Of a DNA stretch of 60,986 nt, positions 34,449 through 43,540 are shown piece after piece. The translations under genes were made by a program, and so were the position numbers. Under the pieces are notes generated by a model. It was given only the letters and a program-made list of their open reading frames with translations. It had not been told where the DNA came from and searched no databases. Location of the stretch: the NCBI GenBank assembly GCA_947442255.1, contig CANEVO010000009.1:1-60986 (forward strand). Reading direction: 5' to 3'. Source of the DNA: Opitutia bacterium (GTDB lineage Bacteria > Verrucomicrobiota > Verrucomicrobiae > Opitutales > Opitutaceae). How positions within the stretch are numbered: the stretch's first letter is position 1; each line of letters opens with the position of its first letter.

Positions 34449-35582
34449 TCAGTCCAAGAGTTTTGCTCCGCCGGTGTACTTCGCGACGGCGTCGGGATCG
34501 AGTTTCAGGCCCAGTCCGGGCGTCGTGGAAATCGCGAGCATGCCGTCCGCATCGAGCTTCCAGCCGCCGGCGGCGATCTCGTCGATGAAAGGCGAGCCGT
34601 CGAGGTACTCCACGAGATCGGTGGTGGGAAACACCGAGGCGAGCTGGAGGTCGGCCGCGAGCCCGACCGCCGTGTTCCAGCCGTGCGGGATGAAGCGCAC
34701 GCCGTTCTCCTGCGCCATCCAGCCGATGCGGCGCTCCTCGCTGATTCCGCCGACCTTGGTCACATCGGGTTGGACGATGTCGAACGCTCCCGCCTGCAGC
34801 CAGGGTTGAAACGACTGCCGGCGCGTCAGGACTTCGCCGCCCGCGATCGGCAGCGGCGCGCGCCGCCGCAGCTCCACGAAGTCGGTCAGGGCATCCGGCA
34901 GCAGCGGCTCCTCGAACCAGGCCACATTGTAGTTGGCCAGCATCCCGGCGGTTCGCAGCGCCCACTTGTAGCCCTGTTTCCAATACGCGTCGCTCGCGCC
35001 CGCGTCGACCATCAGCTGCGCGTCGTCGCCGACCGCGGCCCGCGCCGCGCGGACGATCGCCTCGTCGGTCGCCGCGTCCACCCGGCCGAAGGGCCCCCAG
35101 CCAATCTTGAAGGCGCGGAAACCCTTGGCGCGGATCCCGCGCAGCCGCTCCGCCAGGCGATCCGGCTGATCCATGAGAATCGAGGCGTAGGGCCGGACGC
35201 GCTCGCGGCAACGGCCGCCGAGCAACCGGCCAACGGGCTGGCCGGTGACCTGGCCGAGCAGATCCCACAGCGCGATGTCGATCCCACCGATGGTGTGCGT
35301 GATGGAGCCGCCGCGGCCGAGCCAGAAGGTGTTTTGGTGGAGCTTCTCGCTCACGCGCTCCGGTTCGAGGGCGTTCTCGCCGCGATAGAGCGGCTCGAGG
35401 ACGTTCAGCGCCGCGCGGACGAGTTGGTCGTTGCTGAACACGCTGCCGAGGCCGATGAGGCCCTCGTCCGTGTGGACGGCGATCAGCGTGTGCACGCAAT
35501 CCTCGGGGCGCAGTTCATTGCTCCAGCCGCCCTCGGGGGTGGCGCCATAGAGTCCGGCGCAGCGGATTTCGCGGATTTTCAT
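34449..35582 (-). CDS. Mandelate racemase/muconate lactonizing enzyme-family protein (enolase superfamily)
   Basis: This is a 377-residue enzyme that abstracts a proton alpha to a carboxylate, probably a sugar-acid dehydratase or racemase. The N-terminal capping domain (MKIREIRCAGLYGATPEG) is followed by a TIM barrel with the Lys of FRAFKIGWGPFG, metal ligands in LMVDAGAS, WFEEPL and GGEVLT, and the catalytic-type His of IPHGWNTAVG. The second Lys of the usual K-x-K motif is replaced by Gly. The exact reaction cannot be assigned. The frame continues upstream to 35660, but that part lies in a family D repeat, so the ATG at 35582 is used. Confidence 0.9.
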   Translation of the reverse strand: MKIREIRCAGLYGATPEGGWSNELRPEDCVHTLIAVHTDEGLIGLGSVFSNDQLVRAALNVLEPLYRGENALEPERVSEKLHQNTFWLGRGGSITHTIGGIDIALWDLLGQVTGQPVGRLLGGRCRERVRPYASILMDQPDRLAERLRGIRAKGFRAFKIGWGPFGRVDAATDEAIVRAARAAVGDDAQLMVDAGASDAYWKQGYKWALRTAGMLANYNVAWFEEPLLPDALTDFVELRRRAPLPIAGGEVLTRRQSFQPWLQAGAFDIVQPDVTKVGGISEERRIGWMAQENGVRFIPHGWNTAVGLAADLQLASVFPTTDLVEYLDGSPFIDEIAAGGWKLDADGMLAISTTPGLGLKLDPDAVAKYTGGAKLLD

Positions 35583-35637
35583 GTGGGGAAAGGAAAAGCG
35601 GCCGGGTCCGTGATTTCGAGACAAAGTCCGCTCGAGA

Positions 35638-35706
35638 GTGGCATGGGTCTCCCGACCCATGGAGGACGTTACATCATGAATTTCACGGGTCGGGAGACCC
35701 GTGCCA
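35638..35706. repeat. Family D REPIN-like inverted repeat, copy 2
   Basis: The left arm is GTGG + CATGGGTC / GACCCATG with loop TCCC; the right arm is CACGGGTC / GACCCGTG, inverted. The C-G to T-A change in the stem is compensated on the other side. It lies between two genes of the same strand. Confidence 0.92.
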
Positions 35707-35718
35707 CATCCTCACGCG

Positions 35719-37068
35719 TCAGCGCGGCGTCGTGTCCGGGGCGCCGCGGGACTGGAATGGGCCGTGTACCGAGAGCACCGCGCCGTCCTCCTTGCTGTCG
35801 TCGAGGACGAGGACGCGGTAACTGGCGCCGCCCGGTTCCACGCGAACCACCACATGACCCTGGTTCCCCGCGATGCGGTTGATCTGATCGACCAGCCACG
35901 CAGTGTCGGCCTCACCGTAAAGCTTGAGCATGTGCTCGCGCCGGCCCTCCCACAGCCAGTTGGTCATGAAAACTTCGCGCGGCCCCGGATAGACACGGGG
36001 CGACAACAGCCGGCGCAGCACCTCGGGTCCGGGCTGGCTCGATGCATAGATCGACATGATGTGAATCCGGGGACGGAGGACGCTGAGGAAAAACGCGTTC
36101 GCGGCGTCGGGCGTGCCGTGGTGATTGAGGGCGTGAACGTCGACCGGCCCGGTGACCCAGGCGACGGCGGATTCCATTTCGCTCCAGGCAGGAGCGGCGT
36201 CGTTCGAGACCCCGGCGACGGCGGCGTCGGGCACGCCGGCCATGTCGCCGCCGTTGAAATACGAGAACGGCCCGTAGGTGAGGCGGAAGGCGAGGCTGCA
36301 ATTGTTCTCCACCGGGATGACGCCCTCGGGGAAGCGATTGCGCACCGCCGTGCCGCCGCCGGTCCACACGAATCCATTGCCGGCGATGTTGCGGATCTCG
36401 AACTGGGGGAACTCCTGCCGGGCGCGGGTGAGGACGATTTGATCCGCGCGACCGGGGACGAACCGTTCGACCTGCAGGCCGCGGTTTTCCATCTGCCATT
36501 TCAGGAACGCGCGATAGTTGATCATCATCTCGCCGCCGGACTCGCCGGGAAAATTGTAACCTGGCCAGCCGCGATCGAGCATCTTGCGGATCCGGAGCGC
36601 GTCGCCGACGTCGGTGATCCCGCTGAGGCGATAGGGTCCGGTCGGCGACTTGGGCGACGACGGCACGAGCGTGCCCATGTGATCGCCGTGGAAGTGGGTG
36701 AGCATGGCGTAGTCGATCGCGCCCTGCGCGCCGTCGGGATGCACCCGCTGGATGTAGCGCGCAACCCACTGGCCGGGACGGAGCGAGGCGTTGGGCCGCG
36801 GCGGGGCGTCGTAGCGCGTCTTCACCTGCTGCTCGCGATAGCCGGCGCCGGCATCGAGAATCATCGTCGTGCCGTCCGGCAGGATCAGGAAGGCGGCGTC
36901 GCCGGTGCCACTGTTGATTTGATGGATGTCGAGCATGCCCTTTTCCCACTTGGGCAGGGGCTGCCCGGCGACCGCAGGGGCGGCGGCGAGTGGGGAAGCG
37001 ACGAGCGCCGCGCCAAGGAGCGCGGCGGGAAGACGACCGGAGAGGCGGAGAATGCGGGAGAGCAGCAT
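35719..37068 (-). CDS. Exported metallo-beta-lactamase-fold hydrolase
   Basis: This is a 449-residue protein with a signal peptide (about 1-34, ending near LVASPLAAAPAVA) and a metallo-beta-lactamase fold. The metal motif THFHGDHMGTL, a second metal region (FNGGDMAG) and a late LNHHGTPDAAN are visible, in the layout of ComEC-like competence hydrolases. The early HQINSGTGDAAFLILPDG fits that subgroup. As a stand-alone secreted protein its substrate is unknown. The ATG at 37068 starts the signal peptide directly and is preferred to 37092. Confidence 0.85.
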   Translation of the reverse strand: MLLSRILRLSGRLPAALLGAALVASPLAAAPAVAGQPLPKWEKGMLDIHQINSGTGDAAFLILPDGTTMILDAGAGYREQQVKTRYDAPPRPNASLRPGQWVARYIQRVHPDGAQGAIDYAMLTHFHGDHMGTLVPSSPKSPTGPYRLSGITDVGDALRIRKMLDRGWPGYNFPGESGGEMMINYRAFLKWQMENRGLQVERFVPGRADQIVLTRARQEFPQFEIRNIAGNGFVWTGGGTAVRNRFPEGVIPVENNCSLAFRLTYGPFSYFNGGDMAGVPDAAVAGVSNDAAPAWSEMESAVAWVTGPVDVHALNHHGTPDAANAFFLSVLRPRIHIMSIYASSQPGPEVLRRLLSPRVYPGPREVFMTNWLWEGRREHMLKLYGEADTAWLVDQINRIAGNQGHVVVRVEPGGASYRVLVLDDSKEDGAVLSVHGPFQSRGAPDTTPR

Positions 37069-37158
37069 GGGCGGGTGGGGTGGACGCGACACGTCGAGCG
37101 AGCACCCGATGTGGAGTCATGGCCAGAAGTTTTCGAGACTTCCGATGTTCCCGAACCA

Positions 37159-37264
37159 ACACACCGCGGCGCTGCGCGCCACCCCTCTCCAAGAGGGGAT
37201 CCTCGAGCTCGCTTTTCCGAAAAGTCCCCTCTGGGAGAGGGGTGCCCGCAGGGCGGGGTGTGTG
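37159..37264. repeat. Long inverted repeat with CACCCCTCTCC arms
   Basis: CACCCCTCTCCAAGAGGGGA-type sequence on the left is mirrored on the right by CCCCTCTGGGAGAGGGGTG, flanked by ACACACCGC / GCGGGGTGTGTG-like ends. It fills much of the 353-base spacer 37069-37421 between divergent genes; no gene was found there. Confidence 0.75.
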
Positions 37265-37421
37265 GCTCGGCAGGCGACCGGGATATTGAGGACTCTGTCT
37301 CCGGATCAAATTTCAGTGTCTTCGGGTTAGGTCTTGGAAGAATTTCGCGTTGGATTTGAACGTGGGGAGCGTGAATGTGTCCTCGCGCCGCAGGAGTTCG
37401 GCGCGTGAACCCCACGGCCCC

Positions 37422-38495
37422 ATGAATACCCTGCGTCTTCTCCTCGTCTTCGTGGCTGCCCGTTTGCTCGCACACGCAGCCGCGCCGGTCGTGGCCGCAG
37501 ATCGATCCGCGACAATTTCACTGGCGGCTCCGCACGCGGCCAAGGTTCTCATTCTCGCCGATTTCGTGGCCGATCGTGCCGGCGTCCCGATGCAGCGAGG
37601 AGAAAATGGCACCTGGACCTTTCAAACCGGGCCGCTCGAGACGGGACTTTATTTCTATCGGTTCAATGTCGATGGCCTGATCGCGGCCGATCCGGCCAAT
37701 CCCCTGCGCCGTCGCGGTACGGTATCCAGCATCCTCGAGATCCGGGGTGCGGCGCCCTTGCCCGAGGACGTCGACGAACGCGTCGCGCACGGCGTCGTAC
37801 ACGTCGAGACGATTCCCTCGTCCGCGCTGTGGCAGGGGGTGAAGTGTTACGTGTACACGCCGCCGGGTTATGCCGACTCGGATCGAAAATATCCCGTCTT
37901 GTACCTCCTGCATGGCGGGTCAGGCGATCCCTCGAACTGGACGATGTCGGGCGCGGTCGACGTGATGGCCGACAACTTCATCGGCCAGGGCCGGATGAAG
38001 GAGATGATCATCGTCATGCCGCATGCGGAGTTCCCGCGGGCCCAGCCCTATACGGAGGAGGCGCGGAAGCAGTGGCTCGATACCTTTGAGAGCCATCTGT
38101 TGCAGGAAGTCATGCCGCGGATGGAGCGGACGTATCGAATCAAGGGACGGCCGGAGGATCGGTGGCTGGCCGGCCTGTCCAACGGCGGGAGCCAGACCCT
38201 GCATGTCGGCTTTCGGCATCCGGAACTGTTCTCCGTGCTGGCCGCGTTCAGTACGCGGCTGCGCGACGGATTTGCCGCGGACTATCCGCTCCTGCGCGAC
38301 GGGGCCAAATTCAATGCCGGAATGCGGCTCTTTTATTTCGCCTGCGGCGAACTCGATCACAATTGGGAGGGCTTCAAGTCGTCCCATGAAGGCCTGCAGC
38401 AACTCGGCATCCGGCACGAGTGGATCGCCAGCAAGGGCGCACACAACTGGCACAACTGGCGTCGCTATCTCGCCGATCTGCTGCCGCGGCTGTGA
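37422..38495 (+). CDS. Secreted alpha/beta-hydrolase esterase (enterochelin esterase-like)
   Basis: The product has 357 residues: a signal peptide (about 1-24), an N-terminal immunoglobulin-like/CBM48-type domain (about 28-110, TWTFQTGPLETGLYFYRFNVDG) and an alpha/beta hydrolase domain. LYLLHGGSGD gives the oxyanion region, GLSNGGSQ the nucleophile Ser, and GAHNWHNWR the catalytic His. This architecture is shared by enterochelin esterase-like and CE1 acetyl/feruloyl esterases, so polysaccharide side-chain removal is plausible but inferred. The ATG at 37422 follows an in-frame TTG at 37350 that lacks signal character. Confidence 0.87.
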   Translation: MNTLRLLLVFVAARLLAHAAAPVVAADRSATISLAAPHAAKVLILADFVADRAGVPMQRGENGTWTFQTGPLETGLYFYRFNVDGLIAADPANPLRRRGTVSSILEIRGAAPLPEDVDERVAHGVVHVETIPSSALWQGVKCYVYTPPGYADSDRKYPVLYLLHGGSGDPSNWTMSGAVDVMADNFIGQGRMKEMIIVMPHAEFPRAQPYTEEARKQWLDTFESHLLQEVMPRMERTYRIKGRPEDRWLAGLSNGGSQTLHVGFRHPELFSVLAAFSTRLRDGFAADYPLLRDGAKFNAGMRLFYFACGELDHNWEGFKSSHEGLQQLGIRHEWIASKGAHNWHNWRRYLADLLPRL

Positions 38496-38551
38496 GCCTT
38501 GCGCTCACGCGCCGAGCTACGTTCCCTGCCGCATTGCCCGCACTCCCTGCC

Positions 38552-38947
38552 ATGCCTGACGAACTTCCGTATTTTCGCGTCGCCTTGAATCTGCCCCAGG
38601 CCGGGCGCGTGGCCCGGCGGATCCTGCACTTGATGCCAGAGTCCGGGGCGCGGCCGGTGGGCGGCGTGGATTCCCTCTCGGACACCGCGTCGCGGCTCGA
38701 GGCCCTGCTCTCGCCGTATCTCGATTCCGATGACAACCCGCCGGCCCGGATCGCCGGGCGCGTCCAGACGGAGGCTGCCATCCTGGGCCGGAAGCTCGTC
38801 GACCAGATCGAGCGGGAGAAGGCCGGTCACGATCGCCTGGGCCAGTGCATCCGAAATCTCTTCGAGTGCCTCGAACTGGGACAGGAGGGGGCGGCGATTT
38901 CCCTGCGCGCCGGCGAGGATCCCAAGTCGTTTCAGCGGCCGTTCTGA
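38552..38947 (+). CDS. Hypothetical protein, 131 residues
   Basis: I do not recognise a family. The frame runs MPDELPYFRVALNLPQAGR and is soluble, with acidic patches, an amphipathic helical middle (LSDTASRLEALLSPYL; RVQTEAAILGRKLVDQIERE) and no signal peptide. Codon use is like the neighbouring genes (G/C at third positions). It starts 56 bases after the esterase and ends 6 bases before a family F repeat. The gene could be real but lacks independent support. Confidence 0.55.
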   Translation: MPDELPYFRVALNLPQAGRVARRILHLMPESGARPVGGVDSLSDTASRLEALLSPYLDSDDNPPARIAGRVQTEAAILGRKLVDQIEREKAGHDRLGQCIRNLFECLELGQEGAAISLRAGEDPKSFQRPF

Positions 38948-38953
38948 CCTTCC

Positions 38954-39033
38954 TTGGCTGCGAGCGTGAGCGAGTGGCCACGCGACCTTCCTTGAGTCGT
39001 TTCACTCTCCCACTCGCTCACGCTCGCGGCCAC
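38954..39033. repeat. Family F REPIN-like inverted repeat
   Basis: A GGCTGCGAGCGTGAGCGAG arm and an inverted CTCGCTCACGCTCGCGGCC arm lie about 30 bases apart. It is the only paired family F copy clearly visible outside the 58-kb cluster. Confidence 0.85.
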
Positions 39034-39071
39034 GTCGGCAGGTCCCAATTCGCGAGGTAAACGTTCTCGGC

Positions 39072-39197
39072 TCAGCTGGAGCAGTCGGGTTTGATCGCGG
39101 ACGTCCACAGATCGCGGCCGACGCCACAGAGAATCACGACCAGCACTGCGAGGGTGAATATCGGGGCCAAAATGACGATTTTCAACAGACGCTTCAT
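39072..39197 (-). CDS. Possible small single-helix membrane protein, 41 residues
   Basis: The frame from ATG 39197 to TGA 39072 encodes MKRLLKIVILAPIFTLAVLV followed by VILCGVGRDLW and a short polar tail ending CSS. It has a basic N-terminus, one hydrophobic helix of about 20 residues and a Cys (C24) that could be a lipobox-like site (VILCG). It lies between a repeat and the ceramidase-like gene. No family is recognised and no ribosome site is clear, so the call is tentative. Confidence 0.4.
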   Translation of the reverse strand: MKRLLKIVILAPIFTLAVLVVILCGVGRDLWTSAIKPDCSS

Positions 39198-39334
39198 CAA
39201 CGCGCCGGTGGCGCATTCAGGAAGACGGAGTGGTCCGCGACAAGGTTACGCCGGCGACCCCGAATCCGGATGAATCAACGGGATTCCAACGCGGGTAAAA
39301 ATCGCTGGCGCGTTGGGCCCAACGGACCCGGGGC

Positions 39335-40768
39335 TCAAGGAGCCTTCAATCTCTCCAGCCGCCGGGTCAGCTCGTGGACCTTGGCGATGATTCGTTCCTC
39401 CAGCGTCGGCGCCCAGATGTTTGGATGCACCGCGCCCCGATAGAGGGAGGACGACGTGAACACGAGTGAACCCCCGCCTTCGTAGCCGCCCTCGAGCCAC
39501 ACGCGATGGCTCGGCATGTAGCCCATGAAATCATTGTTGTAGGCCGAAACCCACAGTGGGCCGGGCAACTCGCGTTTCAACCGGAGTGAATAATCGACCA
39601 CGACTTCGCTCGCCAGGCCCACGAGCGTCAGCGCGCCGAGTCGCATCACCTGGATCGGATAGGCGTATTGCCTCGGCAGGCTGCCTTCGCGATCGAGCCG
39701 TTCGAGGATGACCTGGGCGTTCTCGCGCTCCGTCCGATCCGCCGACTTGAGCCGCGCCTGCAATTCCTCGCGGGTCGGCACGGGCAGGTAGTCGAGCGCC
39801 ACGTCCTCGAGGACGGACTCGAGCCGCGACTCAAGCGGGCGGGGAAACGCCTGCAGCGCCGCCTCCACCGCCACGGCGAGGGCGCGCCCATGGTGGCTGG
39901 CGAGTTCGAGCGGCTTGAGGCCGGCGATCTGATCCCGCCGCGGATGGGGATTCTGATCGCCGCTGCAGCCCGACATGAACAGCGCCACTGCCCCGGGATG
40001 GCTGGCCTCGAGATGGGCCTGGGCGAAGCCCGCATAGTCGCCGGTGAACGCATAGCCATCGAGCGTCGTGTTGTGGCAGGCGTAACCGAAGAGGACCGCG
40101 GTAAGCTTGCCCGCGGCATCGGTGATCTCGAGGACCGGCACGTCGTGATCCACGGGGCCGTCCGGGTTCGGAACCTTGCCGCTTCGCACATCGCCCTTCG
40201 GCAGCGAATAATTCTCGCGGCGATTCATCGCGAACCCGGCGCGAGCCTGGCTGAACGCGACCCAGGCAGGTTGGCGGCGGGCGAGGGCCTCGCCCACGAC
40301 GCGCACGATCTTGTCCTCAAGTTCCTGGCGATACTTGAGCACGCGCTCGAGTCGCGCGGGATCCTGGCGACCGAAGCTGGTATCGATGACGCGGATCTCC
40401 GGTCCCGTGTGGGTGTGCGACGCGTTAATCAGGAGATGTGAGCCCGGCAGACCGAACTCGGTTGTGATCCGTTTCTCGACGGCGGCGCGGACGATTTTCG
40501 GAATCCCGAGGACATCCGTCGTGACCAGCACCGCGACCTTGCCGCGCGTATCCTCGAGAGCCAGGGCCTTCGCGAACAGCCGCTGGGCGACCTGATCTCC
40601 CGGGCGCGTCCGGTTGCCATAGCCGGCCATCCACATCGGCATATCCGGGGTGATGTCGGCAACGGCCGTTCCCGCTTTCCAGTCCGGCATCGGCACAGCG
40701 GCGCGCAGCGAAGTCAGGCACGGCAGGAGCAGGAGGAGGAGCCAGAACCGGAAGGTGACAGGAGTCAT
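39335..40768 (-). CDS. Exported neutral/alkaline ceramidase-like hydrolase
   Basis: This is a 477-residue protein with a signal peptide (about 1-23). It matches the N-terminal catalytic domain of neutral/alkaline ceramidase-family proteins: DWKAGTAVADITPDMPMWMAGYG at the start, INASHTHTGPE with zinc ligands, GYACHNTTLDGYAFTGDYAG, and a late SAYNNDFMGYMPS. In environmental bacteria such proteins are common and many do not act on ceramide, so the substrate is uncertain. The gene reads away from the ORF6N gene at 41441. Confidence 0.88.
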   Translation of the reverse strand: MTPVTFRFWLLLLLLPCLTSLRAAVPMPDWKAGTAVADITPDMPMWMAGYGNRTRPGDQVAQRLFAKALALEDTRGKVAVLVTTDVLGIPKIVRAAVEKRITTEFGLPGSHLLINASHTHTGPEIRVIDTSFGRQDPARLERVLKYRQELEDKIVRVVGEALARRQPAWVAFSQARAGFAMNRRENYSLPKGDVRSGKVPNPDGPVDHDVPVLEITDAAGKLTAVLFGYACHNTTLDGYAFTGDYAGFAQAHLEASHPGAVALFMSGCSGDQNPHPRRDQIAGLKPLELASHHGRALAVAVEAALQAFPRPLESRLESVLEDVALDYLPVPTREELQARLKSADRTERENAQVILERLDREGSLPRQYAYPIQVMRLGALTLVGLASEVVVDYSLRLKRELPGPLWVSAYNNDFMGYMPSHRVWLEGGYEGGGSLVFTSSSLYRGAVHPNIWAPTLEERIIAKVHELTRRLERLKAP

Positions 40769-41440
40769 GATGGGAAAGGACGGTGGGGCAGGAGTGGCCC
40801 CGCAGGAGTCGCAGCGGGCACGAGGAGCATTGTCCCCGGACCGGCGAGATCAACCGGGGACTTGGGCCTGCTTGGGTTCGTAGTCCCGCTCTCAGGCGGA
40901 CCCGGCCTTGGTCTGATCTTGGCTCGGCTTCTGTAAACTGCCTGGAGGATTGAAACGAAAGCCGTGCCGACCAGCCCAGGCATTGCACAGAAGGACAAAC
41001 CAAGACCCCTCCAAGGTGGCTGCGAGCGTAAGCGAGTGGAGCTAGAACCAAAGGGGATAGCCCAGACTCTTTGTTCACGCGAAGCCGCGAACGCGCGAAG
41101 GCGGCTGGCCCAGAATTTGCAGGCGACGCCCAGCTCACGCGGAGCCGCGGAGCTCGCGGAGGAGTTCTCCGTTCTTCGCGCTTCGCGTGAGCCCGGATTG
41201 CGGATTCAATGATCCGGCCTCGACGGAGCTCGGCTCTCCTTGGCGTCCTCGCGAGATCAGTGATTCGCCGACCCAGCAGCGCAGATGGCGTAAAAGCGGA
41301 GGCTGGGTTTTGCGCTTTTTTCGGCCATTGCCTCTGGCCGTTGAGCGGACGGGCTCGAACTTCAAGCCGTCGCGGGCCCCGTTTCCGGGTGTCCGACACC
41401 ATTGCAAAGCCAGTTCGATCAGTTGTGGGATCGCAGGTGT
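40769..41440. other. 672-base spacer with repeat fragments, no gene
   Basis: No open frame here looks coding. Recognisable pieces are a degenerate family E arm (40880-40900), a family F arm (41016-41040), a TTCACGCGAAGCCGCG / CGCTTCGCGTGAG inverted pair (about 41072-41192) and a family C arm (41215-41239). It separates the divergent ceramidase-like and ORF6N genes. Confidence 0.65.
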
Positions 41441-41974
41441 ATGTCAGCGACCGCGCCACTGGAGATCGTTCAGGAACGAATCATCGTCCTTCGTGGCCGG
41501 CGAGTGCTCATCGATCGCGACCTAGCGGCGCTGTATCGGGTTTCGACGAAGCAGCTGAATGAGCAGGTGCGGCGAAACCGCCGCCGATTTCCCGACGACT
41601 TCGTCTTCCAGCTCACTCGCGAGGAGGCGGGTGCCATGGCGGCTTCAAGGTCGCAAATTGCGACCTTGAAGCGCGGCGGAAACATCAAACATCTGCCATG
41701 GGCGTTTACGGAGCATGGGGCCATTCAGGCGGCGACGGTGCTCAGCAGCACGGCGGCGACCGAGATGAGCGTGACCATCGTCCGCGCGTTCGTCCGTCTG
41801 CGGCAATTCATGGTAAGGCATCGGGCGCTCGCGGCGAAGCTCGTCGAACTCGACGCGCGGGTGGGGGCGCACGATAAGCAACTGGCGCTGATCGTGGACG
41901 TGATTCGCCAGCTCGCGTTGCCAGCCAGCCCTGAAAGGGAACGGAAGATAGGTTTCCATCGCGGGAATCGCTAG
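41441..41974 (+). CDS. ORF6N domain protein
   Basis: This 177-residue protein has an ORF6N DNA-binding-type domain: VQERIIVLRGRRVLIDRDLAALYRVSTKQLNEQVRRN, then RFPDDFVFQLT and LPWAFTEHGAIQAATVLSS. A short C-terminal helical region follows. ORF6N domains come from phage-type regulators, but single copies are common in chromosomes. No other phage genes are nearby. It sits between repeat-rich spacers, consistent with transfer. The ATG at 41441 is chosen because the domain begins soon after. Confidence 0.85.
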   Translation: MSATAPLEIVQERIIVLRGRRVLIDRDLAALYRVSTKQLNEQVRRNRRRFPDDFVFQLTREEAGAMAASRSQIATLKRGGNIKHLPWAFTEHGAIQAATVLSSTAATEMSVTIVRAFVRLRQFMVRHRALAAKLVELDARVGAHDKQLALIVDVIRQLALPASPERERKIGFHRGNR

Positions 41975-42008
41975 TCTCCGGCCGGGACAGCGAGGTCTCC
42001 CGCCGTGA

Positions 42009-42091
42009 TTTCACTTCGCGTCTTCGCGTGAGCAAAGATTGGTATGTCATGGCCAATTTTTCCCGCCATCTCCGCCTGAAGGCGGAACTAC
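42009..42091. repeat. CTTCGCGTCTTCGCGTGAG element and family E arm
   Basis: A CACTTCGCGTCTTCGCGTG stretch (42009-42031) resembles pieces at 41072-41192. A family E arm (TCCGCC / GGCGGA + CTAC) lies at 42071-42091. The rest of the 41975-42205 spacer is unassigned. Confidence 0.6.
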
Positions 42092-42205
42092 CAACCCGGA
42101 GGCGAACGATTGGCCCGGCGTGACCGGGGGAGTTGCATTGACCGCGTGCTCCGGGCGAATCTGCTTGGAGCCCAGCGTCGCCCCGGCCGGTTGCTTCCCC
42201 TCACC

Positions 42206-43528
42206 ATGAAAACGCTCCTTCGTATCCTGTTTTTCCTGCTGCTGGGTTTCACGGCTCACGGCGGGGAGCCCGGCTCGCTGGTCACGACCGCCTTCGTCGA
42301 TGTCACCGTGCTTCCGATGGACGCGGAGCGCACGCTTCCCCGGCAGACCGTGCTCGTGCGGGGCGATCGGGTGATCGCCATCGGGCCGGTCGGCGAGTTG
42401 ACGGTGCCGGCGGACGCCCGGCGGATCGACGGCACCGGGCGTTTTCTGCTGCCGGGCCTCGGGGAGATGCATGGGCACAATCCGCCGCCCGGTTCCTCGC
42501 GGCGGGCGATCGAGGACAACTATTTTCTCTTTCTCGCCAACGGCGTCACGACGGTCCGCGGCATGTTGGGTTACCCGGGGCAGATTGAACTGCGCGAGCA
42601 GGTGACGCGCGGCGAGATTGCCGGCCCGACGCTGTATCTGGCGGGCCCCAGTTTCCGCGGACCGAGCGTCGGCTCGCCCCAACAGGCGGAGCGGATGGTG
42701 CGCGAACAAAAGGCGGAAGGCTGGGATTTGCTCAAGGTTCACCCCGGGCTGCGGCGCGACGTCTACGACGCGATGGCCCGGACGGCTGACGAAGTCGGGA
42801 TCCGCTTTGCGGGGCACATTCCCGCCGACGTGGGGCTGGTCCATGCGATCGCCCGGCGCCAGGAAACCGTCGATCATCTCGATGGCTACATCGAGCACCT
42901 CGACGCCGGGACCCGGCCGCTCGATCCAGCGAAGCTCGCCGAGATTGTCCGGCTGACGCGGGAGGCCGGCGTCGCGGTGGTTCCCACGATGGTCCTGTGG
43001 GAGGCGATCATCGGGTCGGCGAACCTGGACGAGATGACCGCCTTCCCGGAGTTGAAGTACATGCCGCCCGCGACCGTCGCGGCCTGGACTCGGAACTATG
43101 CAGCGCAGACGCGGGCTCCCGGATTCGATCGTTCGCGCGCGGCGCAGATTGCCGCCAGCCGGCGGGTCGTGTTGAAGGCGCTGGCGGACGGCGGCGTGAC
43201 GATCCTCTTCGGCACCGATGCGCCGCAGATTTTCAGCGTCCCCGGATTTTCCATTCACCGGGAAATACAGGCGATGGCGGCGGCCGGACTCTCGAATTAC
43301 GCCATCCTGCGTTCGGCGACGGCGAATATCGGGGACTATTTCAAGGCCAAGGATCGCTTCGGCACGGTCGCGGTGGGTCAACGTGCCGACCTGATCCTGC
43401 TGGAGGCGAATCCCCTCGCTGACCTCCGTCATCTCACCCGACGCACGGGAGTCATGGTGCGGGGACGCTGGTGGTCCGAAGCGGAACTCCAAGCCCGGCT
43501 CGCGGCCTTTTCAGGAAACGCTCACTGA
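42206..43528 (+). CDS. Exported amidohydrolase
   Basis: This is a 440-residue metal-dependent hydrolase of the amidohydrolase superfamily: signal peptide (1-about 20), beta-sandwich parts at both ends, and a TIM barrel. Motifs are FLLPGLGEMHGHN (metal HxH), LLKVHPG with the Lys that may be carboxylated, GIRFAGHIPADVG, TVDHLDGYIEHL and LFGTDAPQ (catalytic Asp). This group includes imidazolonepropionase- and prolidase-like secreted enzymes; the substrate is unknown. It is the first gene of a unit with two PepSY-type membrane proteins, 12 bases away. Confidence 0.88.
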   Translation: MKTLLRILFFLLLGFTAHGGEPGSLVTTAFVDVTVLPMDAERTLPRQTVLVRGDRVIAIGPVGELTVPADARRIDGTGRFLLPGLGEMHGHNPPPGSSRRAIEDNYFLFLANGVTTVRGMLGYPGQIELREQVTRGEIAGPTLYLAGPSFRGPSVGSPQQAERMVREQKAEGWDLLKVHPGLRRDVYDAMARTADEVGIRFAGHIPADVGLVHAIARRQETVDHLDGYIEHLDAGTRPLDPAKLAEIVRLTREAGVAVVPTMVLWEAIIGSANLDEMTAFPELKYMPPATVAAWTRNYAAQTRAPGFDRSRAAQIAASRRVVLKALADGGVTILFGTDAPQIFSVPGFSIHREIQAMAAAGLSNYAILRSATANIGDYFKAKDRFGTVAVGQRADLILLEANPLADLRHLTRRTGVMVRGRWWSEAELQARLAAFSGNAH

Positions 43529-43540
43529 GCTATCAGCCCG

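Noticed and set aside
41441..41974. ORF6N gene as evidence of a prophage
   Set aside because: No integrase, terminase, capsid, lysis gene or attachment repeats are nearby; single ORF6N genes are common in chromosomes.
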